A stretch of 51,118 bases of DNA from a bacterium (GTDB lineage Bacteria > Bdellovibrionota_C > UBA2361 > SZUA-149). Shown piece by piece: positions 18,711 to 28,765 of the stretch. A model generated the notes under the pieces. It did no database searches and was not told where the DNA came from. It saw nothing but the letters and a program-made list of their open reading frames with translations. The position numbers and the translations under genes are program-made. Within the stretch, counting starts at the first letter, position 1; each line of letters starts with the position of its first letter. The stretch is taken from the NCBI GenBank assembly GCA_030433295.1, contig JAUIMJ010000003.1:1-51118 (forward strand), written 5' to 3'.

Positions 18711-20540
18711 ATGTCGACCTTTGAACGAGACACCGATTCATTAACCAAAGATGTCTTTGACATACTGGTCATCGGTGGCGGCATCGTCGGTGCTGCCTGT
18801 GCCTGGGATGCCGCCTTGCGTGGCTATTCGGTAGCACTGGTCGAGAAATCAGATTTTGGTTCTGCAACCAGCGCGGGCTGCTTCAAGATAGTCCACGGGG
18901 GCTTGCGCTATCTTCAGCATGCCAATATTCCTCGCCTGAGAGAGTCGATGTGCGAGCAGCGCACCCTGAGACGTATTGCCCGACATTTCGTTCGTCCCAT
19001 GCCATTTCTTGTACCGACCTACGGAATGGGACTTAACAGTAAGTTGGCTCTCACCGCAGGCTGCTCTGTCTATGAGCTTCTTACTCTCGACAGGAATAAT
19101 AATTTCGACGAAGAGGATACGATGCCGGGGCATCGACGGCTTTCGCGTGAGGAAGTGCTCGGCATAAGTCCCGGCCTGGCCAATGCTCCCCTGACGGGTG
19201 GGATTGTGTACTACGATTGTCAGATGACAAACTGTGACCGCCTGACTCTGGCGGTGGTGCAGTCCGCTGCGGAGGCCGGTGCGCAGGTGTGCAACTATGC
19301 CAGGGTGGTTGCTGCGCAACAGTCATCGGTGAGTAACTACGAGCAGAAGATCGATGCGGTTGAGGTCAGGGACGAATTATCGGGTGAGACTAAGACGCTG
19401 CGTGCGCGCTTTGTTGTCAATGCTACGGGTCCCTGGGCTCAGAGGCTTGCCAATACGGTGTTCGGAGAGAGGGAGCTCGAAGCAGCTCCGGTTTTTTCCA
19501 AGGGGATTCAGCTTGTCGTTCCAAAGTTTGTAGATGGGTATGCCCTGGCCCTGGAGAGTAAGTATCGGGACTCTTCCGCGGCGGTGAGTCGCGGCGGAAG
19601 GAGCTACTTCGTGCACCCCTGGAGAGGCCATTCGCTCGTGGGAACTTCGGATTCCCTATATGATGGCGATCCGGATGACTTTCGTATCGATGCTGAAGAG
19701 ATAAAGGAACTTGTGCACGGCGTAGCCGGTGTCTACGAGGACGGGGTGTTGAAGCCTGAGTATGTTCGCTACGCCTTTGGGGGCTTGCGACCGGTGCATA
19801 GGAGTTCCTTATCGGCGGCTAATGAAGGGGATGCGACGGTTGCTCACAAGGACGTGGTGCACGATCATCTTGATCAAGCGAGTCGTATCGGCAATCTCAT
19901 TTCCGTGCATGGCGTAAAGTATACGACGTTTCGGGCACTGGCGGAGAGAATTATTGATACCGTCGCTCATCGGATCGGGCCTGTGCTCAGTCTGAGCGAA
20001 GTAAGTCCGCAGCCGCTGTATGCTTCGCGTACAGCGAAGTCCAATCTGTATGGAAGCGTCTCCACCACCAAAGACGTGTTCCTTCATACGTTGCAAAGAT
20101 CCGGTGCTGAACTTTCCCTGCCGCAGGCTGAGTACCTGTATTCAAATTACGGCGAGGCAGCTCACAGGATTGTTGAAATCATGCGCGATGAACCAGGGAT
20201 GAGCGAGGTTCTGGGAGAGCGCGATGCACCGCTTGGTCAGGGCTCGAATTGCCTTGCGGCAGAAGTGGTCTATTGTGCGCGAAATGAAATGGTCGGCACG
20301 CTCGGGGATGTCGTGTATCGACGGACCGGCCTCGGAGCCCTGGGCCTTAGCGGTGCAATGCCGGAGGAGATCATCAGTCAGTGCAGTAAAGAGGCGCGCC
20401 TGGAGCAGCGCACATCCTTTGCGCGGAGCACGCTTGGCGAGGTGGCCGGGGTTCTTGGTGGGGCGCTCGGCTGGGATGAGGCTCGGCAGGCAGAGGAAGT
20501 CGAATCGCTCATGGCCGGATTGATCGCGCCGGATCTCTAG
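18711..20540 (+). CDS. glpD: FAD-dependent glycerol-3-phosphate dehydrogenase
   Basis: DILVIGGGIVGAACAWDAALRGYSVALVEKSDFGSATSAGCFKIVHGGLRYLQ; SYFVHPWRGHSLVGTSDS; YAFGGLRP; ATG at 18711 preferred. Confidence 0.93.
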   Translation: MSTFERDTDSLTKDVFDILVIGGGIVGAACAWDAALRGYSVALVEKSDFGSATSAGCFKIVHGGLRYLQHANIPRLRESMCEQRTLRRIARHFVRPMPFLVPTYGMGLNSKLALTAGCSVYELLTLDRNNNFDEEDTMPGHRRLSREEVLGISPGLANAPLTGGIVYYDCQMTNCDRLTLAVVQSAAEAGAQVCNYARVVAAQQSSVSNYEQKIDAVEVRDELSGETKTLRARFVVNATGPWAQRLANTVFGERELEAAPVFSKGIQLVVPKFVDGYALALESKYRDSSAAVSRGGRSYFVHPWRGHSLVGTSDSLYDGDPDDFRIDAEEIKELVHGVAGVYEDGVLKPEYVRYAFGGLRPVHRSSLSAANEGDATVAHKDVVHDHLDQASRIGNLISVHGVKYTTFRALAERIIDTVAHRIGPVLSLSEVSPQPLYASRTAKSNLYGSVSTTKDVFLHTLQRSGAELSLPQAEYLYSNYGEAAHRIVEIMRDEPGMSEVLGERDAPLGQGSNCLAAEVVYCARNEMVGTLGDVVYRRTGLGALGLSGAMPEEIISQCSKEARLEQRTSFARSTLGEVAGVLGGALGWDEARQAEEVESLMAGLIAPDL

Positions 20541-20746
20541 TACGGGCTAAATTGGGGGGGGGGCTGCCTGCTCTCTTGTTTGCAGCCAGAGGGCCTTATC
20601 TATCTCAAAATACGCGATAAATTTCTGAAATTCTTCTACGGTCAATCATCGTGTTCCCTATCTGCGCGGTATTTGCTATAGGATTAGGCAAGATTTCCCG
20701 GGCTCATGGCCCTCTATGCTAATTCATCGACGTTGGTAGTTCAGCA

Positions 20747-21727
20747 ATGAATCCTAAATTCTTCACCCTGATGACGCGTTTCCTTTTTGTGGCCTGCTGT
20801 TTTTTGGCAATTGGGGCTGCTTCTGCAGAAGACGCCATGCCCAAGTACTCAGGTGCCGAACAAAGAGTGGAAAATATCACCTCAGTCGGCTCTGACTCCA
20901 TGGGAGGCCTGATGCGCCGTTGGGTAGAGGCGTATCGTTTAGTTCAGCCGAAGGTTACGGTTCGCGCAGTCAGCCGCGGCTCTGCTACCGCGCCCCCCGC
21001 GCTTATCGAAGGGAGTGCCGATATCGGTCCCATGGCGCGAGAGATGAAATCGCGGGAGAAAGAAGAGTTTGTCGCGCACTACGGATTTGAGCCGACCGCA
21101 GTTCGAACAGCGATCGCCGCGGTGGCAGTGTACGTCGAAAAAGAAAATCCCTTAAACTCGGTGACCTTCTCGCAGCTCGAGCGAATCTATGCGGCGAATC
21201 CAAAGCGTGAGTCTTCGATGAAGCCCGCGATGGTCTGGGGAGATCTGGGGGTGAAAGGTCCGTATGCCGCAAAAAAGATCGTTGCCTTTGGACGTAGCGA
21301 AGGCTCGTACCTCCGTGACTATTTCAAGCAGCAGGTGCTTCTGCAGGGTCCTGAGCGCGCGGGTGTGATGAGCAGCGCAAGTGCAAGTGGAATGGTCGAC
21401 GCGATTGAGGCAAATTCCGGCGGTATCGCGTATGGGGAGGTTTTGTCCGCTGATAAAATGAGCGGCCTGAAGTTGCTCTCTGTGCGTCGCGACAGCGATT
21501 CTCCTGCGGTAAAACCAAATCTTCAGAACATGCTTTCTCAGAAATATCCTCTCGCTCGCTTCCTGAATGTGTATCTCGTTAGAGAGCCGGGTGAAGCACC
21601 TGAGGAAGGCATTACCGACTTCCTCTCATTTATCCTGAGTAAGCAGGGGCAGGGCCTGGTTCAGCAGTCAGGTCTGGTTCCGCTTCCTGTTGAGACCGTT
21701 CTCAGCGAACGAGCAAAACTCAAGTAG
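20747..21727 (+). CDS. pstS: Phosphate ABC transporter substrate-binding protein (PstS family)
   Basis: Signal peptide; SVGSDSMGGLMRRWVEAYRLVQPKVTVRAVSRGSATAPPALIEGSADIGPMAREM. Confidence 0.85.
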   Translation: MNPKFFTLMTRFLFVACCFLAIGAASAEDAMPKYSGAEQRVENITSVGSDSMGGLMRRWVEAYRLVQPKVTVRAVSRGSATAPPALIEGSADIGPMAREMKSREKEEFVAHYGFEPTAVRTAIAAVAVYVEKENPLNSVTFSQLERIYAANPKRESSMKPAMVWGDLGVKGPYAAKKIVAFGRSEGSYLRDYFKQQVLLQGPERAGVMSSASASGMVDAIEANSGGIAYGEVLSADKMSGLKLLSVRRDSDSPAVKPNLQNMLSQKYPLARFLNVYLVREPGEAPEEGITDFLSFILSKQGQGLVQQSGLVPLPVETVLSERAKLK

Positions 21728-21822
21728 GATTCTGCTCGCACCTTGGCGTAGGGCGTGCCCGTGTGCTCCGCCCTGCGCAGTCCTTGCGTATCTCGCTTAT
21801 CATCAGCACAAAGCGTGTTTCA

Positions 21823-21897
21823 GCCTTGCGTGCCGGCGCGGTGAGTTTCCTTGCGCGCAGGCGCGCTGTGCTTTCTTACGCGCAGGCGCGGGGCTTT
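21823..21897. repeat. Imperfect ~25-nt tandem repeat (about three units) between pstS and glgX
   Basis: ccttgcgtgccggcgcggtgagttt / ccttgcgcgcaggcgcgctgtgcttt / cttacgcgcaggcgcggggcttt. Confidence 0.55.
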
Positions 21898-22075
21898 GAA
21901 TTTCTATCGCTACCGCTCAGAAAGTGGTATGTAAACACTATCTTAGCCGGATACCCGGGCTCTCCTGGTGTAGCCTGGCAAGGTGGCTGATGGCGGTGCT
22001 TGTTAGAAGAGCGCTGCTTCTTTGAGTGAAATGAAAGAGCGCGTCGCCGCATGACGCCCGATTACTGGTATCTGA

Positions 22076-24208
22076 TTGATGCAAATCCTTCCGGGGGCCT
22101 CTTATCCCCTTGGTGCACATTGGGATGGCTCCGGGGTGAATTTCGCCCTCTTTTCCGAACATGCGACACGTGTTGAGCTTTGCCTTTTCTACTCCACTGA
22201 TGATGACTGTGAGTATGTTCGACTGGAGCTTCCTGAGCGAGAGCACCATGTGTGGAGTGGGTATGTCGCCGGTTTGAAACCAGGCCAGCTCTATGGATAC
22301 CGGGTGTACGGCCCCTTTGATTCCAGACAGGGGCTGCTCTTTAATTCACATAAGCTGCTGCTTGATCCCTACGCCCGAGTCGTTGCGCGAGAGCCAAAGT
22401 GGGACGAGTCTTTGTTTCCTTACGAGCGCATGGGTGAGCAGACGCAGAGTTCAGGTATGCTGCCGTCGACGACAGATTCCGCTCCCTTTGCCGCGCTTGG
22501 AATGGTCGTCGATTCGGATTGGGATTGGGAGGGGGATGTCTGCCCCCAGGTTCCCTGGACCGATACCGTGCTCTACGAGACGCATGTTAAAGGCCTGACT
22601 CAGCTGCATCCTGAAATCGATCCAGCCTTGCGCGGTACCTACCTGGGCCTGGCGAGTGAGCCAATCATCGAGCATCTGAAATCATTGCAGGTCACTTCAA
22701 TCGAGCTTCTGCCGATACATCAGCACTTTGTTGAAGAGCATCTGCATATGCGCGATTTGAAAAACTACTGGGGCTACAACACCCTGGGCTACTTTGCTCC
22801 CGACCTTCGCTACGGCACAGATCCGGGGGACCCGCTTAAAACGCTTGATGAGTTTCGCACTATGGTGAAGATACTTCACCGCCATGGTCTGGAGGTGATC
22901 CTCGACGTGGTCTACAATCACACCTGTGAGGGTACTCCGCTGGGGCCAATGCTTTCGTTCAAGGGGATAGATAATAGTTCCTATTATCGCCTCAGTCAGA
23001 GAGTTCCGCGATCTTATGTTGATTTTACTGGCTGTGGAAACACCCTCGACACACGACACCCTCGTGTGCTGCAGCTTATCATGGATAGCTTGCGTTACTG
23101 GGTCGAGGAAATGCATGTCGATGGTTTTCGATTTGATCTGGCAACTGCTCTGGCACGTGTTGATCACGACTATGACCCTTCATCGCCTTTTCTTAACGCC
23201 GTTCAGCAGGATCCTGTCTTGTCGAGAGTGAAGTTGATTTCGGAATCCTGGGATATCGGAGCGGGCGGCTATCAGGTCGGCGGATTCCCGGCAATCTGGT
23301 ACGAGTGGAATGGTAAGTATCGGGATTCGATTCGCAGATACTGGCGGGGCGATGGTTATAGCAGAGGGGATGTGTCTACCCGGGTGGCGGGTAGCAGCGA
23401 TCTCTTTCAGCATAATGGAAGACGGCCTCAGGCAAGTATTAATTTTGTGACCTGCCACGATGGTTTCTCCCTCGTCGATCTCACCAGCTATAACTCCAAG
23501 TATAACGAGCACAATCGCGAGGATAATCGCGATGGTAACAACGACAACATGAGCTGGAACTGCGGGCATGAAGGGGAGACCGATGATCCTGAAGTTCTCG
23601 AGCTTCGCCTGAGGCAGAGAAAAAATTTCCTTTTTACTCTGGCGGTATCACTCGGTGTGCCCATGTTGAGGGCAGGAGATGAACTCAGTCAGACACAGAA
23701 GGGAAATAACAACGCCTATTGTCAGGATAATGAGCTCAGTTGGTTGTCCTGGGACCTGGATGAAGAGCAAAGAGAGTTCTTGCAATATACCCGAACTTTA
23801 CTCTCTATCCGCAGCGCACACTCGATTTTCCGGCGTACGGAATTTTTCACGGGAAAAAGCGATCCGCGCAACGGGCGCAAGGATGTCACCTGGTATGCTG
23901 ATGATGGTCGTGAGCTGGAAGGTGACGCCTGGGGGGCAGCCGATAGCACGATCGGTATTTGCTTTTCTCCTGCCAGTGCAGCAACGGACGCGGAGATGGT
24001 TCCTCCTCCTTTGTTGATTTTGCTCAACCCTACCCACGAATTGAAGTATTTTACTCTGCCGCAGGTGTCGGGAGTGCTTGCCTGGAATTTGCTAATTGAC
24101 ACCTATTCGCAGGGATATTCCGGTACAGGTCCCCTGCGGGAGCTAAAGGATTCATTAGAAATTCCCTCACGGACAGCATTTCTGTTTCAGGCCCTGCTTG
24201 ATGAGTGA
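22076..24208 (+). CDS. glgX: Glycogen debranching enzyme GlgX
   Basis: PGASYPLGAHWDGSGVNFALFSEHATRVELCLF, VILDVVYNHTCEG, DGFRFDLATALAR, ISESWDIG, NFVTCHDGFSLVDL. Confidence 0.96.
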   Translation: MMQILPGASYPLGAHWDGSGVNFALFSEHATRVELCLFYSTDDDCEYVRLELPEREHHVWSGYVAGLKPGQLYGYRVYGPFDSRQGLLFNSHKLLLDPYARVVAREPKWDESLFPYERMGEQTQSSGMLPSTTDSAPFAALGMVVDSDWDWEGDVCPQVPWTDTVLYETHVKGLTQLHPEIDPALRGTYLGLASEPIIEHLKSLQVTSIELLPIHQHFVEEHLHMRDLKNYWGYNTLGYFAPDLRYGTDPGDPLKTLDEFRTMVKILHRHGLEVILDVVYNHTCEGTPLGPMLSFKGIDNSSYYRLSQRVPRSYVDFTGCGNTLDTRHPRVLQLIMDSLRYWVEEMHVDGFRFDLATALARVDHDYDPSSPFLNAVQQDPVLSRVKLISESWDIGAGGYQVGGFPAIWYEWNGKYRDSIRRYWRGDGYSRGDVSTRVAGSSDLFQHNGRRPQASINFVTCHDGFSLVDLTSYNSKYNEHNREDNRDGNNDNMSWNCGHEGETDDPEVLELRLRQRKNFLFTLAVSLGVPMLRAGDELSQTQKGNNNAYCQDNELSWLSWDLDEEQREFLQYTRTLLSIRSAHSIFRRTEFFTGKSDPRNGRKDVTWYADDGRELEGDAWGAADSTIGICFSPASAATDAEMVPPPLLILLNPTHELKYFTLPQVSGVLAWNLLIDTYSQGYSGTGPLRELKDSLEIPSRTAFLFQALLDE

Positions 24209-24271
24209 TTTGCCTTGCGTTCCGTATTGTTGTTCACTTTGATGTACTAGAGAAACTAAACAGGGAGGAAT

Positions 24272-26185
24272 ATGCCTACATCGGAGCCATTCATTTCAAA
24301 TCTTGACGAATACCTCTTTTCAGAGGGGACCCATTTGCGCACCTACGAAAAACTGGGTGCTCACTTCGTTGAGGTAGATGGTGTGCGTGGTATTCAGTTC
24401 AGTGTCTGGGCGCCGAATGCCCGACGCGTTTCCGTTGTCGGAGATTTCAATAACTGGGACGAGACGCAGGCGCCCATGCAGAGTGTGGCCTCTACCGGCG
24501 TCTGGACTACTTTTGTTCCCGGTGTGAGGCAGGGGCAGTCCTATAAGTTTGCTATTCACTCGCACGTCAACGACTACCACATGCTCAAGATTGACCCTTA
24601 CGCCTTCTACGCTGAGGCACCACCGCGCTCGGCGTCGGTCGTTTGGAATCTTGAAGGGTACGATTGGGGTGATCAGAAATGGATGGAAGAACGTGCTGAG
24701 CGTCAGGCACACGACAAGCCTTTGTCCATTTACGAAGTACACCTGGGATCCTGGCGGCGTAATCCCAATGAGAACAATCGTTCACTTACCTATCGGGAAA
24801 TGGCCGATGAGTTGGTGGAGTACGTCTCCTACATGGAATTCACCCATGTCGAGTTTCTGCCGGTAACCGAACATCCGTTTGATGGCTCCTGGGGATATCA
24901 GTCGCTCTGCTATTTTGCACCGACTAGTCGATTCGGAACGCCACAGGATTTCATGTATCTGGTCGATCGTTTACATCAGGCGGGAATTGGCGTGATTATC
25001 GATTGGGTTCCCGCTCATTTTCCGGTCGATGAGCATGGACTCGGCTTCTATGACGGGACCCATCTTTTTGAGCATGCCGATGAGCGCCAGGGTTTTCATC
25101 CGGATTGGAAAACATACATTTTCAATTTTGGCAGGACCGAGGTTGCGAACTTCCTCCTTGCGAGCGCACTGTTCTGGTTTGAGAAATATCATATCGATGG
25201 AGTCAGAGTAGATGCCGTAGCCTCTATGCTGTATTTGGATTACTCCCGGAAAGAGGGGGAGTGGATACCCAATGAGTATGGGGGTAATGAGAACCTTGAA
25301 GCGATTAATTTCATAAAGCGCTTCAATGAGGTCGTGCACGAGAAGCATCCGGGAATTATCACCATCGCCGAGGAGTCCACCGCATGGCCGATGGTCTCTC
25401 GGCCTACGTATTTAGGGGGCCTTGGCTTTGGTTTCAAGTGGAACATGGGGTGGATGCACGATATGCTGGAGTATTTTGCGAAAGATCCGGTTCATAGACA
25501 TTACCACCACAACAATCTGACGTTTGGCTTGCTCTACGCATTCCATGAGAATTTTGTCTTGCCACTATCTCATGACGAAGTCGTGCATGGTAAGGGCTCT
25601 CTGCTCAGCAAGATGCCGGGCGATCCCTGGCAGAAGTTTGCCAACCTGCGCTTGTTGTACTCATACATGTGGGCGCATCCCGGAAAGAAACTCTTGTTCA
25701 TGGGAGGTGAACTGGGGCAGTGGACCGAATGGAATTCAGCTGACAGCCTTCCGTGGCATTTAGTTGAAGAGTCTTCGCATCAGGGTCTGCAACGCATTGT
25801 GAAAGATCTCAATGGCGTTCTGAGTGCTGAACCCGCGCTTCACGGTGTAGATTTTGACAGCTCGGGGTTTCGCTGGATTGATTGCAATGACAGTTCGCAG
25901 AGCATATTGAGCTTCATTCGATATGCCGACGATAGTCGAGATGCGGTTGTCTGTGTTTTTAACTTTACTCCCGTGCCCCGCTACAACTATCGGGTAGGGG
26001 TACCGCATGAAGGCTATTGGCTCGAGCTGCTCAACAGTGATGCGAGTATGTATCACGGAAGTGGCCTGGGGAATATGGGAGGCGTGGTTGCGGAATCACA
26101 TGCCATGCACGGTCTTCCTTTTTCGATAAGTCTGACGCTCCCACCCCTAGCGGCGCTTTATTTCAGGCTGAACAAATCAGACTAG
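24272..26185 (+). CDS. glgB: 1,4-alpha-glucan branching enzyme
   Basis: [84 protein letters not shown]. Confidence 0.97.
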   Translation: MPTSEPFISNLDEYLFSEGTHLRTYEKLGAHFVEVDGVRGIQFSVWAPNARRVSVVGDFNNWDETQAPMQSVASTGVWTTFVPGVRQGQSYKFAIHSHVNDYHMLKIDPYAFYAEAPPRSASVVWNLEGYDWGDQKWMEERAERQAHDKPLSIYEVHLGSWRRNPNENNRSLTYREMADELVEYVSYMEFTHVEFLPVTEHPFDGSWGYQSLCYFAPTSRFGTPQDFMYLVDRLHQAGIGVIIDWVPAHFPVDEHGLGFYDGTHLFEHADERQGFHPDWKTYIFNFGRTEVANFLLASALFWFEKYHIDGVRVDAVASMLYLDYSRKEGEWIPNEYGGNENLEAINFIKRFNEVVHEKHPGIITIAEESTAWPMVSRPTYLGGLGFGFKWNMGWMHDMLEYFAKDPVHRHYHHNNLTFGLLYAFHENFVLPLSHDEVVHGKGSLLSKMPGDPWQKFANLRLLYSYMWAHPGKKLLFMGGELGQWTEWNSADSLPWHLVEESSHQGLQRIVKDLNGVLSAEPALHGVDFDSSGFRWIDCNDSSQSILSFIRYADDSRDAVVCVFNFTPVPRYNYRVGVPHEGYWLELLNSDASMYHGSGLGNMGGVVAESHAMHGLPFSISLTLPPLAALYFRLNKSD

Positions 26186-26355
26186 AGCAGTCGTAGGATA
26201 AAATCGCACTGGGTTATCCGAAGACTGCTCTAGAGCATTTTTCAATAAAGCGAAGCGAAAAATGCTTATGAGCGCGGACGCAAGTCCGTGCGGGAGAAGA
26301 GAAGGTAGAGCAGTCGTAGGATAAAATCGTACCACTTTATCCGAAGACTGCTCTA
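26182..26355 (+). repeat. Dispersed palindromic repeat element, copy A (hairpin - double hairpin - hairpin)
   Basis: CTAGAGCAGTC...GACTGCTCTAG (26182-26233), GCATTTTTC...GAAAAATGC (26235-26265), GCGCGGACgcaaGTCCGTGC (26272-26291), TAGAGCAGTC...GACTGCTCTA (26306-26355); related sequence at 34771 and 14235. Confidence 0.88.
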
Positions 26356-26500
26356 CAATAGCAGTTCCGCAGATTGATGGTTTGGGGTAGATATCCTTAA
26401 GGTGAACTAACTTCTGGGGAAATGAATGTTCCGCGTAAACAGTATTCGTCCTCTTTCCGATGGCGAAAGGGGTCTTTGGGCCGCACATGGGGGGCTGTAG

Positions 26501-28708
26501 ATGGCTTCTGACGCGCTAAGACAACTTGCCGGCTTGCACGGCATATCGGCGTTCTATTGGGACATTCACGGCAATCAGCATCACACCTCGGATGAAACGC
26601 GAGTTGCGCTTCTTCGGGCCATGGATGTCGCCTGTGAAAGCGAGGCTGATGTCCAGGGAAGTATTAGCGATTTCCATGAATCAGCCTGGCGTGAAATTAC
26701 TGCTCCGGTTCATGTACTAGCCCCGTCAGAGCAGACCTGCATTTCGATACGGCTTCCCGATGTGGTGAGCGGTCAGATCCATTGGTGTGTTGAGACTGAG
26801 AGCGGCAGCGAGCATCAGGGAGCGGTCTTTCTTGCTGATCTTCGGGTCTCGGATACCTTCGAGTTTCAGTCTGAGCGATTTTTAGAATATGAATTGATCC
26901 TGCCCCTCAGTCTTCCGCTGGGGTATCACTCGTTTCGATTGCAGTGGGAAGATGAGACCTCTCCGTCCCGGGAGGTTTTTGCAACGCTTATCATGGTCCC
27001 GGACAAATGTTATATGTCTGCCAAGCTCGGAGAGCGTGATGCACTGTGGGGATTGTCATGCCAGGTCTATGGTCTGCGTTCTGAGAGAAACTGGGGCATC
27101 GGAGATTTTACCGATGTTAAGGAGCTGTTCTCCTTTGCGGCAGACCAGGGGGCCTCGCTTCTCGGACTGAATCCACTTCATTCATGCGCGATGGGTAAGC
27201 GCATCGGGCAGAGCCCCTATTCGCCAAGTACCCGTCGTGCTGCCAACGCCGTTTATCTTGATCCGGACTGGACCTTTGGCTTCCTCAAGGCGGCTTCAGT
27301 TCAGGCGCGCTATCGGGGTGAAGCCCACGATACTCAGGTGCAGGAATTGAGAGACGCTGAGTTTGTCGATTATCAGCGTGTCTTTACTCTTAAGATGCAG
27401 GTCTGTGAGTCACTTTTTTCATGGTTTCGAGAGGAGCATCTCGGTTCCGGCACCTCTTTGGAGGACCGTTTTCGAGAGTATGTTCGCGCAGAAGGAGCGC
27501 CGCTTAGAACATTTGCTACCTATTCCGCTTTGCAGGAGCATTTTTTCGAGAAGGATCAGAGCTCCTGGGGATGGCGGACCTGGCCAACGGAGTTTTCGAA
27601 GCCGGGAACTGAGGCGGTCAAAAAGTTTTCGCTGAAGTATTTCGATCGAATTGAGTATTACCAGTTTGTTCAGTGGTTGGTGCATGAGCAGCTCAGTGAT
27701 CTCACGCATGGTATCACCGCGGGGCAGGATGTGCTTGGCTTGTATCTGGATCTGGCCCTCGGTGCGGACAGAAGCAGCGTGGATACCTGGGAGTTTCAGG
27801 AGGCCTATGCCCTCGATGCAAGCATGGGAGCGCCACCGGATGCTCTTGCGCCTCAGGGTCAAAACTGGGGTCTGCCGCCTTTTGTTCCTGCTAAACTTAA
27901 ACAGCTTCGCTACAAGCCGTTCATAGAGGCGGTTCGTGCGACGATGCGCTATTCCGGGGTTATGCGTATCGACCACGTGATGTCTATGCAGCGATTATAC
28001 TGGGTGAGTGAGTCGGCACCGGAGGCGGGAGGGGCCTACGTCAACTATCCGATGAGCGACCTTCTCGGTATTCTTGCGCTGGAGAGCGTGCGCCATTCCT
28101 GTCTGGTGGTGGGGGAGGATCTGGGTACCGTGCCTGATGAGGTGCGCGAGGCAATGGGCCGAATGCGACTGCTCTCGTATAAAGTAATGTATTTCGTAAA
28201 GAACGGTCCGGATTCCTTCATCGCGCCACAGGATCTCCCTCGGGATTCTCTGGTCGTTTCCAGTACGCATGATCTTCCAAGCATCCAGGGGTACTTTTCC
28301 AAGCACGACCTGGCCTTGCGCAGGGAGCTTGAGTTGCATGAGGAGGGGGTGCTTTTAGATATTGAAGCGGAGCGAGAAGCCGACAGGCGAGCCTTGCTTG
28401 AGCAGCTTGAGAATGCGTCTCTCCTTGATCCTTCTGTGTCTGAAGCGATTCTGGCCGGGAAGAATTACGATAAGGCACTGTTGAGAAATGCGGTCCATGA
28501 GTTTCTTGCGGGGGCGGGCTCTATGCTGCAGGCATTGCAGATAGAGGACCTGCTGCTTGAGTCAGAGCAGGCAAATCTCCCGGGCACGGTTGAGGAACAT
28601 CCGAACTGGTTGCGCAAGCTCCCTCGTACGCTTGCTTCAATCTCGACTGATGCTGAGCTGAAAAAACACCTGGCTCGAGTCAATCAGCTACGGCGTTCGC
28701 ATTCCTAG
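26501..28708 (+). CDS. malQ: 4-alpha-glucanotransferase (amylomaltase)
   Basis: WGIGDFTDVKELFSFAADQGASLLGLNPLH, SPYSPSTRRAANAVYLD, MRIDHVMSMQRLYWV, VVGEDLGTVPDEVREAM, SSTHDLPSIQGYF. Confidence 0.96.
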   Translation: MASDALRQLAGLHGISAFYWDIHGNQHHTSDETRVALLRAMDVACESEADVQGSISDFHESAWREITAPVHVLAPSEQTCISIRLPDVVSGQIHWCVETESGSEHQGAVFLADLRVSDTFEFQSERFLEYELILPLSLPLGYHSFRLQWEDETSPSREVFATLIMVPDKCYMSAKLGERDALWGLSCQVYGLRSERNWGIGDFTDVKELFSFAADQGASLLGLNPLHSCAMGKRIGQSPYSPSTRRAANAVYLDPDWTFGFLKAASVQARYRGEAHDTQVQELRDAEFVDYQRVFTLKMQVCESLFSWFREEHLGSGTSLEDRFREYVRAEGAPLRTFATYSALQEHFFEKDQSSWGWRTWPTEFSKPGTEAVKKFSLKYFDRIEYYQFVQWLVHEQLSDLTHGITAGQDVLGLYLDLALGADRSSVDTWEFQEAYALDASMGAPPDALAPQGQNWGLPPFVPAKLKQLRYKPFIEAVRATMRYSGVMRIDHVMSMQRLYWVSESAPEAGGAYVNYPMSDLLGILALESVRHSCLVVGEDLGTVPDEVREAMGRMRLLSYKVMYFVKNGPDSFIAPQDLPRDSLVVSSTHDLPSIQGYFSKHDLALRRELELHEEGVLLDIEAEREADRRALLEQLENASLLDPSVSEAILAGKNYDKALLRNAVHEFLAGAGSMLQALQIEDLLLESEQANLPGTVEEHPNWLRKLPRTLASISTDAELKKHLARVNQLRRSHS

Positions 28709-28765
28709 AGCATTAGATTGCTCTGGCCCCCGGCCTGGATATGCGAGGACTATGCGGAGAAGGGG

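Noticed and set aside
21823-21897. CRISPR-like array
   Set aside because: Three diverged contiguous units with no unique spacers and no cas genes in the window.
26177-26488. 103-aa minus-strand ORF with repeated [14 protein letters not shown] peptide
   Set aside because: The peptide repeat is just translation of palindromic repeat copy A on the reverse strand; no independent coding evidence.
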